Assembly: GCA_964247975.1 (NCBI GenBank)
Contig: CAXTWH010000001.1
Location: 124,001-188,000 of the forward strand
DNA from: KBS-96 sp964247975
GTDB taxonomy: Bacteria > Acidobacteriota > Terriglobia > Bryobacterales > Bryobacteraceae
Direction of reading: 5' to 3'
DNA: 64,000 nucleotides
Below the pieces are notes generated by a model. It made no database searches and was not told where the DNA came from. It saw only the letters and a program-made list of their open reading frames with translations. How positions within the stretch are numbered: position 1 is the first letter of the stretch; every line of letters starts with the position of its first letter. A program made the translations under genes and the position numbers. Shown piece by piece: positions 7,412 through 16,643 of the stretch.

Positions 7412-8179
7412 ATGGCAATCCTTTTTGTTGCTTCCGAAGCTTTCGAATTGAAGCCGCTGGCGGAACGATTAACTGGTCTGCGGTCTCTAAAATGGCCTCT
7501 CCAATATGCTGCGGAAGGTGTTTGGAATGGGAAACGTTATCTGTTGACAGCGAATGGCCCTGGGCCGAAGCTTGCTTCGCATTGCTTGGAAGTAGCACTA
7601 CGCGCCAGCTCAATGGCGGAATTGTCAGCTTCCAAACTGGAAGCAGTGGTTAGTACAGGCTTGTGCGGAGCGGTAGAACCTTCACTGCAGGCAAAAGATG
7701 TAATTGAAGCAACAGAAGTTTTCTCCCTGGATGATGGCCGGCATTTTGCCTGTTCAAAAGCGATTTCGCCTTTGCCTTACCGGCAAGGGATTGTTGTTTC
7801 CACCAATCGGGTAGCGGGAACGGTGCAGGAAAAACAGAAACTGCAAAAAACAGATGCTTTAGCAGTAGAAATGGAGGCGGGAGGAGTTGGATTACGCGCT
7901 AGTGCATCTGGATTGCCCTTTGCGTGCATCAAAGTAGTAAGTGATCGTGCGAATGAAGAATTTGTAATGGATTTCAATCAATTGCGCTCGCCTGATGGTC
8001 GCTTTTCGCGTGGGAAAATTGTAACTCGCGCATTGATGCATCCGGGAACTATTCCGCAATTAGCTTCGTTGCGGCGCCGATCACAAGAAGCCGCGCGCAT
8101 GTTAGGAGCATTTCTTGCCAGTTGCACATTCGAATTCAGCGACGCCCCTATTGAAGGAGAAGTCTCAGCAGACAGTTAA
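7412..8179 (+). CDS. hpnG: Hopanoid-associated phosphorylase/nucleosidase HpnG
   Basis: 255 residues of the purine-nucleoside-phosphorylase/MTAN fold: MAILFVASEAFELKPLA at the start, VSTGLCGAV near the centre, VEMEAGGVG as the ribose/substrate loop and KVVSDRANEE near the C-terminus. In characterised hopanoid producers HpnG removes adenine from adenosylhopane, which is made by the radical-SAM enzyme HpnH, giving ribosylhopane. No hpnH lies in this window, so it must be elsewhere for the side-chain pathway to work. An ATG at 7381 in the same track is out of frame. Spacing to neighbours is tight (3 and 10 bases). Confidence 0.87.
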   Translation: MAILFVASEAFELKPLAERLTGLRSLKWPLQYAAEGVWNGKRYLLTANGPGPKLASHCLEVALRASSMAELSASKLEAVVSTGLCGAVEPSLQAKDVIEATEVFSLDDGRHFACSKAISPLPYRQGIVVSTNRVAGTVQEKQKLQKTDALAVEMEAGGVGLRASASGLPFACIKVVSDRANEEFVMDFNQLRSPDGRFSRGKIVTRALMHPGTIPQLASLRRRSQEAARMLGAFLASCTFEFSDAPIEGEVSADS

Positions 8180-8189
8180 AACAGGAACT

Positions 8190-9242
8190 ATGCTTGCAGC
8201 AGTTTACCGTGGTGAAGGGCAAGTGGCCGCCGAAGAAGTTCCTGTGCCGGAAATTGGACCGGGAGAAATACTAATTCGCGTGGAAGCTTGCGGCGTTTGC
8301 CATACAGACTTGAAAAAGGTGCAGTACAATCTACTGCCGCCGCCGCGAGTTTACGGGCATGAGATTGCGGGTGTGGTGGCGCAGGCGGGAACAGGAGTTC
8401 AACAATACGCCGTTGGTGATCGTGTGGTGGTGTTTCACCATATCCCTTGCGGCGATTGTTTTTACTGCCGTCGGCATTTGTACGCGCAGTGCCCGGTTTA
8501 CAAAAAGGTGGGCGTAACAGCCGGCTTCGAGCCTGCCGGCGGCGGATTTTCGCAGTATGTGCGAGCAATGGACTGGATTGTTCGCCGCGGCGTGGAGCGG
8601 ATTCCGGAAGGTGTCAGCTTTGATCAGGCTTGCTGGGTGGAACCGGTCAACACCTGCTTAAAAGGCGTTCAAATGCTTTCCTTACAGCCTGACGACGTAG
8701 TAGCGGTTATTGGGCAGGGACCAATCGGGTTGATCTTCACTATGCTCGTGAAGCGCGCAGGCGCGATTGTGGCAGCGTCGGACACCATTCCGCATCGCCT
8801 TGCTTTGTCGCAGAGCTTTGGCGCAGTCGCCGTTGATGGACGAACTCCCGAATTTGAACAACTGATCAGATCGAAAACAAACGGGCGCGGGGCTGATGCT
8901 GTGATTGTAGCCACCAACGCCAAAGGATTAGTAGACCAGGCTTTGAAGATTTCACGCCCTGGAGCAAAGATATTGCTGTTTGCACAAACCTCCATCACGG
9001 AGCGGATTGAGATTTCCGGCTCCGATGTCTGTGTGGGCGAGAGGATTTTATTAGGATCTTATAGCTCTGATGTGACTCTTCAGGCAGATGCGGCGCGTCT
9101 TGTGTTCAGTGGCGAGCTGCCGCTCGAAGATTTGGTTTCGCATCGTGTTCCATTAGCGAGAATCGGTGAAGGAATAGAAACGGCGCTTCATCCAAGCGAG
9201 CGATCTTTAAAAGTAGTGGTTCGCCCGCAGGAGACGGTGTAA
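8190..9242 (+). CDS. Zinc-type medium-chain dehydrogenase/reductase (first of a tandem pair)
   Basis: 350 residues from ATG 8190, preceded by AGGA; an earlier in-frame ATG at 8115 would overlap hpnG by 65 bases. MDR fold: catalytic zinc ligands in CGVCHTD and GHE, and the structural zinc motif C-x2-C-x2-C-x7-C in CGDCFYCRRHLYAQC. The Rossmann loop is IGQGPIG. It uses NAD(P)H to reduce or oxidise an alcohol or carbonyl. It lies inside the hopanoid operon between hpnG and hpnC, with a paralogue directly downstream. The substrate is unknown, and a role in squalene or side-chain reduction is inference from position. Confidence 0.9.
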   Translation: MLAAVYRGEGQVAAEEVPVPEIGPGEILIRVEACGVCHTDLKKVQYNLLPPPRVYGHEIAGVVAQAGTGVQQYAVGDRVVVFHHIPCGDCFYCRRHLYAQCPVYKKVGVTAGFEPAGGGFSQYVRAMDWIVRRGVERIPEGVSFDQACWVEPVNTCLKGVQMLSLQPDDVVAVIGQGPIGLIFTMLVKRAGAIVAASDTIPHRLALSQSFGAVAVDGRTPEFEQLIRSKTNGRGADAVIVATNAKGLVDQALKISRPGAKILLFAQTSITERIEISGSDVCVGERILLGSYSSDVTLQADAARLVFSGELPLEDLVSHRVPLARIGEGIETALHPSERSLKVVVRPQETV

Positions 9243-9245
9243 GTT

Positions 9246-10292
9246 ATGGATGTGATGAAAGCCGCCGTACTTTACGGCAAAGAAGACATCCGCTTGGAGG
9301 AAGTGCCTTTACCGGAAGTCGGCCCGGGAGAAATACTGATTCGCGTGCGTACCGCACTCACTTGCGGAACTGATGTGAAAGTTTTCCGGCGCGGCTACCA
9401 TGCGCGCATGATTGTGCCTCCGGCTTTGTTCGGCCATGAATTGGCGGGCGATGTGGCCCAAGTTGGCGCGGGCGTTACCAAATTTCAAGTGGGCCAGCGA
9501 GTGGTAGCGGCGAACTCCGCGCCGTGCGGGATTTGTTTTTTCTGCCGGCGCGGCCAGGCGAACCTTTGTGAAGATTTACTGTTTAATAACGGCGCTTATG
9601 CAGAGTTTATCCGCATTCCCCGTAGAATTGTGGAAGTAAACACTTACGAAATTCCGAAGCATCTCCGTTATCAGGATGCAGCCTTGGTGGAACCGCTGGC
9701 GTGCGTTTTACGCGGTTTGGATGAATCGCATGTTCAACCCGGCGATACGGTAGCAGTAATGGGATTAGGGCCGATCGGATTAATGTTTGTGCGCATGGCC
9801 AAAGCTGTTTGCGGGGCGCGCGTGATTGCGCTGGCGCGCCGTTCTTTGCAAATTGATAATGCGATTGGCCTGGGTGCTGACCAGGGAGCGATTCTTAATC
9901 TAGACCAGCCGCAGCGCACTGTGTCGCAGCTTCATCAGTTAACGGAAGGCCGCGGCGCGGACGTAGTGATTGAGGCAGTAGGCCAGCCGCTTGCCTGGGA
10001 GCTCGCGCCGCATCTGGTTCGCAAAGGCGGAATGATTAATTTCTTTGGCGGGTGCGCCGCCGGCACAAGAGTGGGCCTGGATACACAACTGCTGCATTAC
10101 TCCGAGATTACCTGCAAAGCCAGTTTTCACTTTACGCCCAGTCACATCCGCCGATCTCTGGACATTGTTTCCAGCGGCAAGGTAAATGCCGACCATCTGG
10201 TAAACCGCGAGGAGCCGCTCGACAATCTGCTTCAAGTGATGTATGACTTGATGACACCCAATGGGCACATCAAAACAGCCATCATCCCTTAA
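9246..10292 (+). CDS. Zinc-type medium-chain dehydrogenase/reductase (second of a tandem pair)
   Basis: 348 residues. Same fold and order as the gene upstream: LTCGTDVK and GHE for the catalytic zinc, CGICFFCRRGQANLC for the structural zinc, GLGPIG for the dinucleotide site. The first fifty residues of both proteins share the pattern PEVGPGEILIRV / PEIGPGEILIRV, suggesting an old tandem duplication with clear divergence in the substrate half. It starts three bases after the preceding stop and ends 16 bases before hpnC, so it is part of the hopanoid transcript. The reaction is not known. Confidence 0.9.
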   Translation: MDVMKAAVLYGKEDIRLEEVPLPEVGPGEILIRVRTALTCGTDVKVFRRGYHARMIVPPALFGHELAGDVAQVGAGVTKFQVGQRVVAANSAPCGICFFCRRGQANLCEDLLFNNGAYAEFIRIPRRIVEVNTYEIPKHLRYQDAALVEPLACVLRGLDESHVQPGDTVAVMGLGPIGLMFVRMAKAVCGARVIALARRSLQIDNAIGLGADQGAILNLDQPQRTVSQLHQLTEGRGADVVIEAVGQPLAWELAPHLVRKGGMINFFGGCAAGTRVGLDTQLLHYSEITCKASFHFTPSHIRRSLDIVSSGKVNADHLVNREEPLDNLLQVMYDLMTPNGHIKTAIIP

Positions 10293-10308
10293 GCTGCTGC
10301 TTGCTGAC

Positions 10309-11223
10309 ATGAGTGTTGTCTACCTGAACCCGAAAGATTATGTTCGGCAGATTGCGCCTAACTCCGCTTCCTATACCGAAGCGGAATCATTTGCTTATAC
10401 GAAATGGCTGGCTACGCACCATTACGAAAACTTCCAGGTGGTGAGCTATCTTCTGCCGAAATGTCTGCACCAGGATTTTTATAACGTTTACTCGTTTTGC
10501 CGGTGGGCTGACGACTTAGGCGATGAAATAGGAGATCGCGAGGAAAGCGTAAAGCTACTCGCCTGGTGGCGGGCGGAACTGGAAGCAATGTATCGGGGCG
10601 AGGTTTCGCATCCGGTGTTTATTGCGCTCCGTTCAACCGTTAACAAACACGAAATCCCGATTACTCCGTTTCGCCGTTTGATTCAAGCGTTTGAGCAGGA
10701 CCAGCATGTAACCCGGTATGAAAACTGGGCTGATATTTTCGACTACTGCGTTTATTCCGCTAATCCAGTTGGGCACTTGGTATTATACCTATGCGGTTAC
10801 CGGGACGCCGAACGGCAGCGCTTGTCAGATTGCACCTGCACGGCCCTGCAGCTTGCCAACTTCTGGCAGGATGTGACGGTTGATTTGAACAAAGATCGCG
10901 TTTACCTTCCGCTCGCCTTATTGCAAAAGCATGGGTACACCACGCGGGAATTATTTGACCGGCATTTTGACGAGCGGTTCGCAAGGCTGATGGCGGAAGC
11001 CGTAGAGGTGGCGGATGGTCTGTTTCACCGCGGTTTACCGCTAATTAAAACCGTAGATCGGCGGCTTGCGCTTGACCTTGAATTGTTTAGCCGCGGCGGA
11101 ATGCGGGTACTCGATAAAATTCGCGCTCAGCGTTATGATGTTCTCCAAAGCCGCCCGGCTATTTCCAAGTGGGAGCGTATCGGTATCCTGCTGCGGTGTT
11201 TGCCGCGCCTTATGCTGAACTAG
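10309..11223 (+). CDS. hpnC: Hydroxysqualene synthase HpnC
   Basis: 304 residues from ATG 10309, just after the preceding stop; the upstream in-frame ATG at 10261 lies inside the dehydrogenase gene. Squalene/phytoene synthase fold with both Asp-rich motifs: FCRWADDLGDE (about 63-73) and NFWQDVTVDLNKDRVYLP. The RWADDLGDE form is typical of HpnC, which converts presqualene diphosphate to hydroxysqualene in the HpnCDE route. hpnD follows with no gap. The third enzyme, the FAD-dependent HpnE, is not in the window. Confidence 0.92.
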   Translation: MSVVYLNPKDYVRQIAPNSASYTEAESFAYTKWLATHHYENFQVVSYLLPKCLHQDFYNVYSFCRWADDLGDEIGDREESVKLLAWWRAELEAMYRGEVSHPVFIALRSTVNKHEIPITPFRRLIQAFEQDQHVTRYENWADIFDYCVYSANPVGHLVLYLCGYRDAERQRLSDCTCTALQLANFWQDVTVDLNKDRVYLPLALLQKHGYTTRELFDRHFDERFARLMAEAVEVADGLFHRGLPLIKTVDRRLALDLELFSRGGMRVLDKIRAQRYDVLQSRPAISKWERIGILLRCLPRLMLN

Positions 11224-12087
11224 ATGTCCATTACCGTTCAAGAATCGTACCGCTACTGCCAAAAGGTGGCACGGTCGCGCGCTAAGAATTTTTATTATTC
11301 ATTCCTGCTGCTGGATAAACCGCAAAGGGATGCCATGTGCGCGGTGTACGCTTTCAATCGCTATTGCGATGATTTAAGCGATGAACCTGCCGAAGGCGGT
11401 CCTGCTGAAGTGCGATCCAGAATCGGGCAGTGGCGGCTGGAGTTGAGCCATGCGCTGAAAGGTGATTTCGATGAACACCCTATCTGGCCCGCTTTTCATG
11501 ACACGGTGCAGCGGTATAAAATTCCGCACCGTTTTTTCCACGAGATGATTGAGGGCATCACATCGGATCTCGAACCCAAGCAGATTCAAACCTTCAGCGA
11601 ACTCTATCGCTACTGTTATCAGGTAGCGTCCGTGGTGGGTTTGACTATTATTCACATTTTTGGATTCAGTTCTCTGAAATCACTTCTGCTGGCCGAAAAA
11701 TGCGGCGTTGCGTTTCAGTTGACAAACATTCTCCGCGATGTTCGCGAAGATGCCGGGTTAGGCCGAGTTTACTTGCCGACTGAAGATTTGGAGCGATTCG
11801 GCATCACTCTGCAACAGATTCAAACAGGCGTAGAAGACCAGAAATTTCGTGAGTTCATGAAATTTGAAGCGAATCGGGCCAAGGAATATTTTGTTGAATC
11901 CGAGCCGCTGATGCAGTTCGTTGAAAAGCGGAGCAGGCCGTCGCTTTGGGCTTTACGGGCCATTTATCTGCGTTTGCTTTCGCGCATTGAAGCAGAAAAT
12001 TATTCGGTTCTAACGCAGCGCATCAACGTCCCTACCTACACAAAATTAGGCTTGTTGTTGAAAGCCTTTCTGACCAAACCGGCTTAG
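11224..12087 (+). CDS. hpnD: Presqualene diphosphate synthase HpnD
   Basis: 287 residues, starting at the base after the hpnC stop. Squalene/phytoene synthase fold: first motif YAFNRYCDDLSDEP (43-56), second NILRDVREDAGLGRVYLP. The NRYCDDLSDEP form is that of HpnD, which joins two farnesyl diphosphates into presqualene diphosphate. With hpnC and shc it gives most of the route from FPP to hopene. It is the last gene of the operon and overlaps the convergent minus-strand gene by four bases, leaving no room for hpnE. Confidence 0.92.
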   Translation: MSITVQESYRYCQKVARSRAKNFYYSFLLLDKPQRDAMCAVYAFNRYCDDLSDEPAEGGPAEVRSRIGQWRLELSHALKGDFDEHPIWPAFHDTVQRYKIPHRFFHEMIEGITSDLEPKQIQTFSELYRYCYQVASVVGLTIIHIFGFSSLKSLLLAEKCGVAFQLTNILRDVREDAGLGRVYLPTEDLERFGITLQQIQTGVEDQKFREFMKFEANRAKEYFVESEPLMQFVEKRSRPSLWALRAIYLRLLSRIEAENYSVLTQRINVPTYTKLGLLLKAFLTKPA

Positions 12088-13001
12088 GATAAGGACCCGA
12101 ATATCCGGTCAAGCGATTCGTCTCTGACGGCATCTAACTGAATACTCTGGTGCAAGGACCAGTTTTCAACATGCTGGACTGAGTTCCCCGATTGAAGGTC
12201 AACCAAAGCTCCAAGAGTTTCCAGTTCTAGAAACTCATCATTGGTGAAAGTCTCGATCGAGCAGCCGTAATCGGGATATTGAAGCGGCGTGCCGGGAGCT
12301 TGTGAACGCTTCACAAATAGAACGTTTTCGTGAAGGTACGCGCCCATCGGATTGGCATTGAACAAGCCCGCCTTTTGCGGGTCTTCGTTTTGCGGATCGT
12401 TTCTTAAGAGTAGATACTTCTTTGTGAAAGTCCAGCGTTTATCGGAAAAATCAGTGTAAGCCCACATGGTTACCGGATTGGTGGGTAGCAGTATCTCATC
12501 ATGCGAACCACGCGGAGGAATTGCCAGAATCGCCGTGCCGCCGGGAGCCATTTGCGTCAGCGACCAAGGAGCCAGAGTTCGGCTGTTTGATCCTTTATTT
12601 TCGATCCGGTGATTCACCATTACCTGAGAACCGGAAGCAGCCAGTTCCACCGTAATTTCTTTTTGCAAACCGGTTTCTTTTTCCACCGTCTCCAAAAGTA
12701 CAATGCTGTTGCCGTGAACCGTTGCCTGCACTGGTGAGTTGTCAAGCGCGTACGTATCCGGCACTGTTTCCGGAGCAACCCAGAGCCGGTGTCCGCCGCG
12801 ACTCACCCATTCAGTCTCGCCGGAAGTTCCCATCTGATCAGGAAATTCTACAAATAAATTTTTGCCACCTACAAAGCCATAGCGCATGATACGCGGTCCT
12901 ACATCGGTGGTAACGATCAACTCCACTTCCCCATTGCAGATCCGGTAACAGTTGGGCCAGCCGCCGTACTCGGTTTTTTCAATCTTCACAGAAGAATTCA
13001 T
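12084..13001 (-). CDS. DUF4380-like beta-sandwich protein
   Basis: 305 residues with no signal peptide. The N-terminal half (GPRIMRYGF, NLFVEFPDQMG, GGHRLWVAPE) and the middle (HRIENKGSNSRTLAPWSLTQMAPGG) match DUF4380 and galactose-mutarotase-like folds that bind carbohydrates. GGHRLWVAPE is the most distinctive segment. The biochemical role is unknown; a sugar-binding or epimerising activity is possible from the fold alone. It is convergent with hpnD (4-base overlap) and 33 bases from the thiL stop upstream on the same strand. Confidence 0.75.
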   Translation of the reverse strand: MNSSVKIEKTEYGGWPNCYRICNGEVELIVTTDVGPRIMRYGFVGGKNLFVEFPDQMGTSGETEWVSRGGHRLWVAPETVPDTYALDNSPVQATVHGNSIVLLETVEKETGLQKEITVELAASGSQVMVNHRIENKGSNSRTLAPWSLTQMAPGGTAILAIPPRGSHDEILLPTNPVTMWAYTDFSDKRWTFTKKYLLLRNDPQNEDPQKAGLFNANPMGAYLHENVLFVKRSQAPGTPLQYPDYGCSIETFTNDEFLELETLGALVDLQSGNSVQHVENWSLHQSIQLDAVRDESLDRIFGSLS

Positions 13002-13034
13002 AAATTTTTAATTAGAGCCGCTTAGTTTTCAAGC

Positions 13035-13943
13035 TTACGCGCCGGCACTTCGGAAATGCTCGAATCCGAGCGGCTGAAGAATCTTTCCTTCGTAAGTGAT
13101 TGCGTCGGCATTCTCCGTAATCTCGCCAATACAGGTGACGGCAATTCCAGCAATTTCATTTGAAATTTTTTGTTTGCAGGAAGCGGTAAACAGAAGCTCG
13201 TAATCTTCGCCGCCATGCAAAGCCTGTTGGAGCGAAGCTCCAGGAGAAATTGGAATGCAGTTTTCCAGGCGAGCACCCACCTTTGATGCGTTGCACAAAC
13301 GGAACAGGTCTAAGGATAAACCATCACTTAAATCCATTGCAGCCGTTGCCCAGCGGCGAATCTGCTTTCCTAATTCAATGCGCGGCTCCGGGCGTTTGTG
13401 CCGCCTCCAAGCAGCACCGCGCTTCCGCTCAAGCCCTAAAGCCGACATGCCAAGCTGCCCGGTGACGTAGATGCGGTCTCCGGGATGAGCACCGCTACGA
13501 AGCAGCGCGGAACGGCGGGGAACCGTGCCGCAGCACATCACATCAACTATCGTTTTTTCTGCTTGAGCCAAATCGCCGCCGGCCAGAACAATGTTATACC
13601 GCGAGGCAAGCTGAGTCATGCCCTGGTAAAAGCCGGTGAGCCAAGCTGCTTTTGCATCAGGAGGCAGCGCGAGCGAAACAAGAAAAAACAATGGATCGGC
13701 ACCCATCGCCGCCAAGTCAGACAAGCTACGAGCCAAAGCTTTATGCCCAACGTCGGAAGCAGAATGGGTAGCAAGAGTAAAATGGCGGTTCTCAATGGTG
13801 AAATCACTAGTAAACACCATGTCCTGCCCTGCCTGGGGCCGGATTACGGCACAATCGTCGCCAATCCCTTTAATGATATTCGGGGAAGAGCCTGTTTTCT
13901 GCGCGAAAACCGCGATCTTCTGAATCAGGCTGATTTCGCGCAT
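13035..13943 (-). CDS. thiL: Thiamine-monophosphate kinase
   Basis: 302 residues of the PurM/ThiL fold. The N-terminal GIGDDCAVI (26-34) is the Mg-ATP motif. Further on are DVGHKALARSLSDLAAMGA, VLAGGDLA, MDLSDGLSLDL and HGGEDYELLFT, all conserved in ThiL. It phosphorylates thiamine phosphate to thiamine diphosphate with ATP. It follows the Hsp70 gene by six bases and may ride on the same transcript. At 302 residues it is slightly shorter than E. coli ThiL. Confidence 0.93.
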   Translation of the reverse strand: MREISLIQKIAVFAQKTGSSPNIIKGIGDDCAVIRPQAGQDMVFTSDFTIENRHFTLATHSASDVGHKALARSLSDLAAMGADPLFFLVSLALPPDAKAAWLTGFYQGMTQLASRYNIVLAGGDLAQAEKTIVDVMCCGTVPRRSALLRSGAHPGDRIYVTGQLGMSALGLERKRGAAWRRHKRPEPRIELGKQIRRWATAAMDLSDGLSLDLFRLCNASKVGARLENCIPISPGASLQQALHGGEDYELLFTASCKQKISNEIAGIAVTCIGEITENADAITYEGKILQPLGFEHFRSAGA

Positions 13944-13949
13944 AACTGA

Positions 13950-16643
13950 TTAAGCCAGGGTTCCCAAAACCAAACCGGCAGGAAGCTGTTCGCCATACAC
14001 GCGGCTTGCCCCCGCTGCATCGTCCGGCGTACCGCTTAAACGGCGAAGAAGCTTGGCGGAATCAGTGCTCGATTCGCAGGCGCGGCGAACTAAAGTTAAA
14101 ACAGCAGGCGGCAGATCACGAGCGGAATCACCGGTCTGCTGCGCCATTTCCACAAGAGCTTCAAGCAGCGCCGGCGATGATGGACGGGACAGAGTTGCTT
14201 CTATCCAGCGCGCCGCCGCAGCAGGAGAAACCACCTGATTCACAGGGCCCCGGAACAGTTTTCTCGCGCCCAAACGCGACAAGCACCATAAACAAGTTTC
14301 CGGCATTTCTCCCTGTTTCAGCATGGCTGCCAGCGCGTCGCCTAACTGTGCTTTGGTTTGTGTCGGCAACAATTCAAGACTGGCGGCGGTGCGCCATAAT
14401 TCCCGCCACAGGCTGGTATTGATCCGCTGCTTGCGCTTTTGTTTCGGAAACAAAACAGGAGCAATCCGCTGGTAAAGGTCAGCTTGCTGATTACGGGTAA
14501 ATCCACCCGCCAAACGACCGCAGAAAATCCACCATTCCACCTCGCATTGGACCTGATTGGGAAAAACCAAACCGGCGGCATAGATACGGCGAACGTGTTC
14601 AATGCGAAGATCATCGCCGGTGAAGCCAAATCCGGGCCGGAGGCAAAAGCCCGTTAGATTTAACCAGCGTGCTTCATGCGCGGCGTTCTTGCGGCGTCCT
14701 TCTGACAAGTTCAGAAGCTTGTCTGCTAAAGCGCGAAGTGTGTTGAGCGGCCACGATAACCGTCCTAAAGCCAGTATCTGCTCCAAACGCGCCGGTAATT
14801 GTTCAGGAACAATAACAGAAGAAGTTAACGGACCGAACACCTGTTCAATCAACAGTTCCGCTTGCGCTTGCAGTTCTCCGCTAACTACGGCCCCGGAACG
14901 CACTGTCGGCGCGGCGGCGCTTTCGTCGTTTGTTTCCGCATTTTTGCGCAGTTGAAACTGCAAGCGCCAACGATGTTCGCTGATCTTTGATTCGGCCCAG
15001 GTTTCCAGAGTTCCGACCTCATTCAGCCGAGCCGCCAGCGCGACCGGGATCAGCCGTTCGCCGCCTTTTCCAAACCGGATCACAGCACGCAGAGGAGCAT
15101 GAAGCCGCGGATCGGAAGCCGGGTCCGACAGATCGGCAGTGACAGGAAGATTCACTAAGCTTCCTGCTTGGTCTTCGGTGCGGGACAACGAACTATATAA
15201 ACGAAACGCAACCGGCTTGTTGGCCACCAGTTGCAGGTCTTCCCGATTAAGCCGGATTTCTTCGCCTTCTTCGGTTCCGCGCGGCACCAGACAAACTGTT
15301 TGAATCGATTCAGCTTCGTTTCCATTCAAGCCCAGAAAATAAGCACGGGGCAATCCGCCTCTCACCAGTACGCCTGCGCCGGTGGAGCGGACATAGGAAT
15401 AGTAAGCAGCGCCGATAGCCACGGCCAGATCAAGATCTTGGCTTTCAAAAGTCTGCGGACGGCGGCCATACCAGCTCTCCACCGCATCGCGAACGCGATC
15501 ACGAAAAACACCGGGAATAAAAAATCCGCCGTTGAACAGAATGGCGTCAATGCCCTTCTCCGCTTCGGAAGCATGAGACAGAAAATCAGCCAGATGGCGA
15601 GTGATGGCCGGATCGGAAACATACGGCAGACCAAGCTCCCGAAATACGCTTTGCTTATCCTGCTGCGGTTTATCCGTCAAATGGCAGAACGGCAGAAAAC
15701 CATCCAGCGCAAGCTCTAACACTTCGTCGCGAGTGAGAACTATCTTCAACGCGCCGCCCACTAGCGAAGAACCGCTTCCGGCCAGTGTGATTTCCACGCT
15801 CGGCACACCCTCAGGCGAAAGCAGCCGTTCTTTCGCATTGGAACACTGCCGACGCAACGCGCTACGCTGGCGAAGCGTAAGCGGTTTTCCAATTTTCGAT
15901 TCTGCCAGCCAGGAAAGGGTCAGGTCCAGATTATCGCCGCCTAACAACAGATGTTTGCCAACCGTGGTGCGGGTAAACTGAACGCGGTCGCCCTCGCGAT
16001 GCACTCGGATCAAAGTGAAATCGCTGGTGCCGCCGCCGACATCGCACACCAAAACCGTTTGGCCATCGAACAATTCTTTATTAGAGCGGGCAAGATGCGA
16101 TGAGATCCACGCATAAAATGCGGCCATCGGCTCTTCCAACAGCGTAAGCCTCTCAAGACCCGCTGCACGAGCCGCTTCCACCGTCAGTTCACGAGCTTCT
16201 TCATCGAAGCTGGCCGGCACAGTGAGCACAACATCCTGTTCAGATAAAGGAACGCCTTTGTTTTTTTCCCAACTCTCTTTCAAGAAGGAAAGGTAACGAG
16301 CGGACGCTTCCACCGGCGACACAATTCTGCCTGCTTCCTCGCTGTCCCAGGGCAAAAGCTTCGCGGTGCGGTCTGCTTCAGAGTTTGAGAGCCAGGATTT
16401 TGCTGAATGAACAATCTTAGTGGGAACCAAAGCGCCTTGTTCACGCGCCCATGCGCCCACAATGGGGGGGTCGCTGAGGTAAATAAAAGAAGGAAGCGTG
16501 CGCAGCGCAGTGCTGCGGGTAGCATCAGTTTGCTGCTCGATCGAGAGCGTGTGAATGGGCGGATAATCCGCTTCAGCCGCTTCCAGCGGATCAATATAAG
16601 CCAAAGCCGAGTTGGTCGTGCCCAGGTCGATTCCGACCTTCAT
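13950..16643 (-). CDS. Hsp70-family protein, long form with extended C-terminus
   Basis: 897 residues. The actin-like ATPase carries phosphate-1 GIDLGTTNSALAY (4-16), phosphate-2 CDVGGGTSDFTLI and the adenosine loop ILFNGGFF, so nucleotide binding looks intact. After about residue 600 comes a long region, largely helical by eye, of the kind assigned to DUF3731 rather than a DnaK substrate-binding lid; this assignment is from memory of the family. Its ATG overlaps the stop of the upstream Hsp70 gene (ATGA, 16640-16643), so the two are translationally coupled. It probably works as a specialised chaperone with its partner; clients are unknown. Confidence 0.88.
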   Translation of the reverse strand: MKVGIDLGTTNSALAYIDPLEAAEADYPPIHTLSIEQQTDATRSTALRTLPSFIYLSDPPIVGAWAREQGALVPTKIVHSAKSWLSNSEADRTAKLLPWDSEEAGRIVSPVEASARYLSFLKESWEKNKGVPLSEQDVVLTVPASFDEEARELTVEAARAAGLERLTLLEEPMAAFYAWISSHLARSNKELFDGQTVLVCDVGGGTSDFTLIRVHREGDRVQFTRTTVGKHLLLGGDNLDLTLSWLAESKIGKPLTLRQRSALRRQCSNAKERLLSPEGVPSVEITLAGSGSSLVGGALKIVLTRDEVLELALDGFLPFCHLTDKPQQDKQSVFRELGLPYVSDPAITRHLADFLSHASEAEKGIDAILFNGGFFIPGVFRDRVRDAVESWYGRRPQTFESQDLDLAVAIGAAYYSYVRSTGAGVLVRGGLPRAYFLGLNGNEAESIQTVCLVPRGTEEGEEIRLNREDLQLVANKPVAFRLYSSLSRTEDQAGSLVNLPVTADLSDPASDPRLHAPLRAVIRFGKGGERLIPVALAARLNEVGTLETWAESKISEHRWRLQFQLRKNAETNDESAAAPTVRSGAVVSGELQAQAELLIEQVFGPLTSSVIVPEQLPARLEQILALGRLSWPLNTLRALADKLLNLSEGRRKNAAHEARWLNLTGFCLRPGFGFTGDDLRIEHVRRIYAAGLVFPNQVQCEVEWWIFCGRLAGGFTRNQQADLYQRIAPVLFPKQKRKQRINTSLWRELWRTAASLELLPTQTKAQLGDALAAMLKQGEMPETCLWCLSRLGARKLFRGPVNQVVSPAAAARWIEATLSRPSSPALLEALVEMAQQTGDSARDLPPAVLTLVRRACESSTDSAKLLRRLSGTPDDAAGASRVYGEQLPAGLVLGTLA

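Noticed and set aside
13250..13949. Several plus-strand frames opposite thiL
   Set aside because: They have Arg/Ser-rich composition typical of antisense shadows; thiL motifs on the minus strand are complete.
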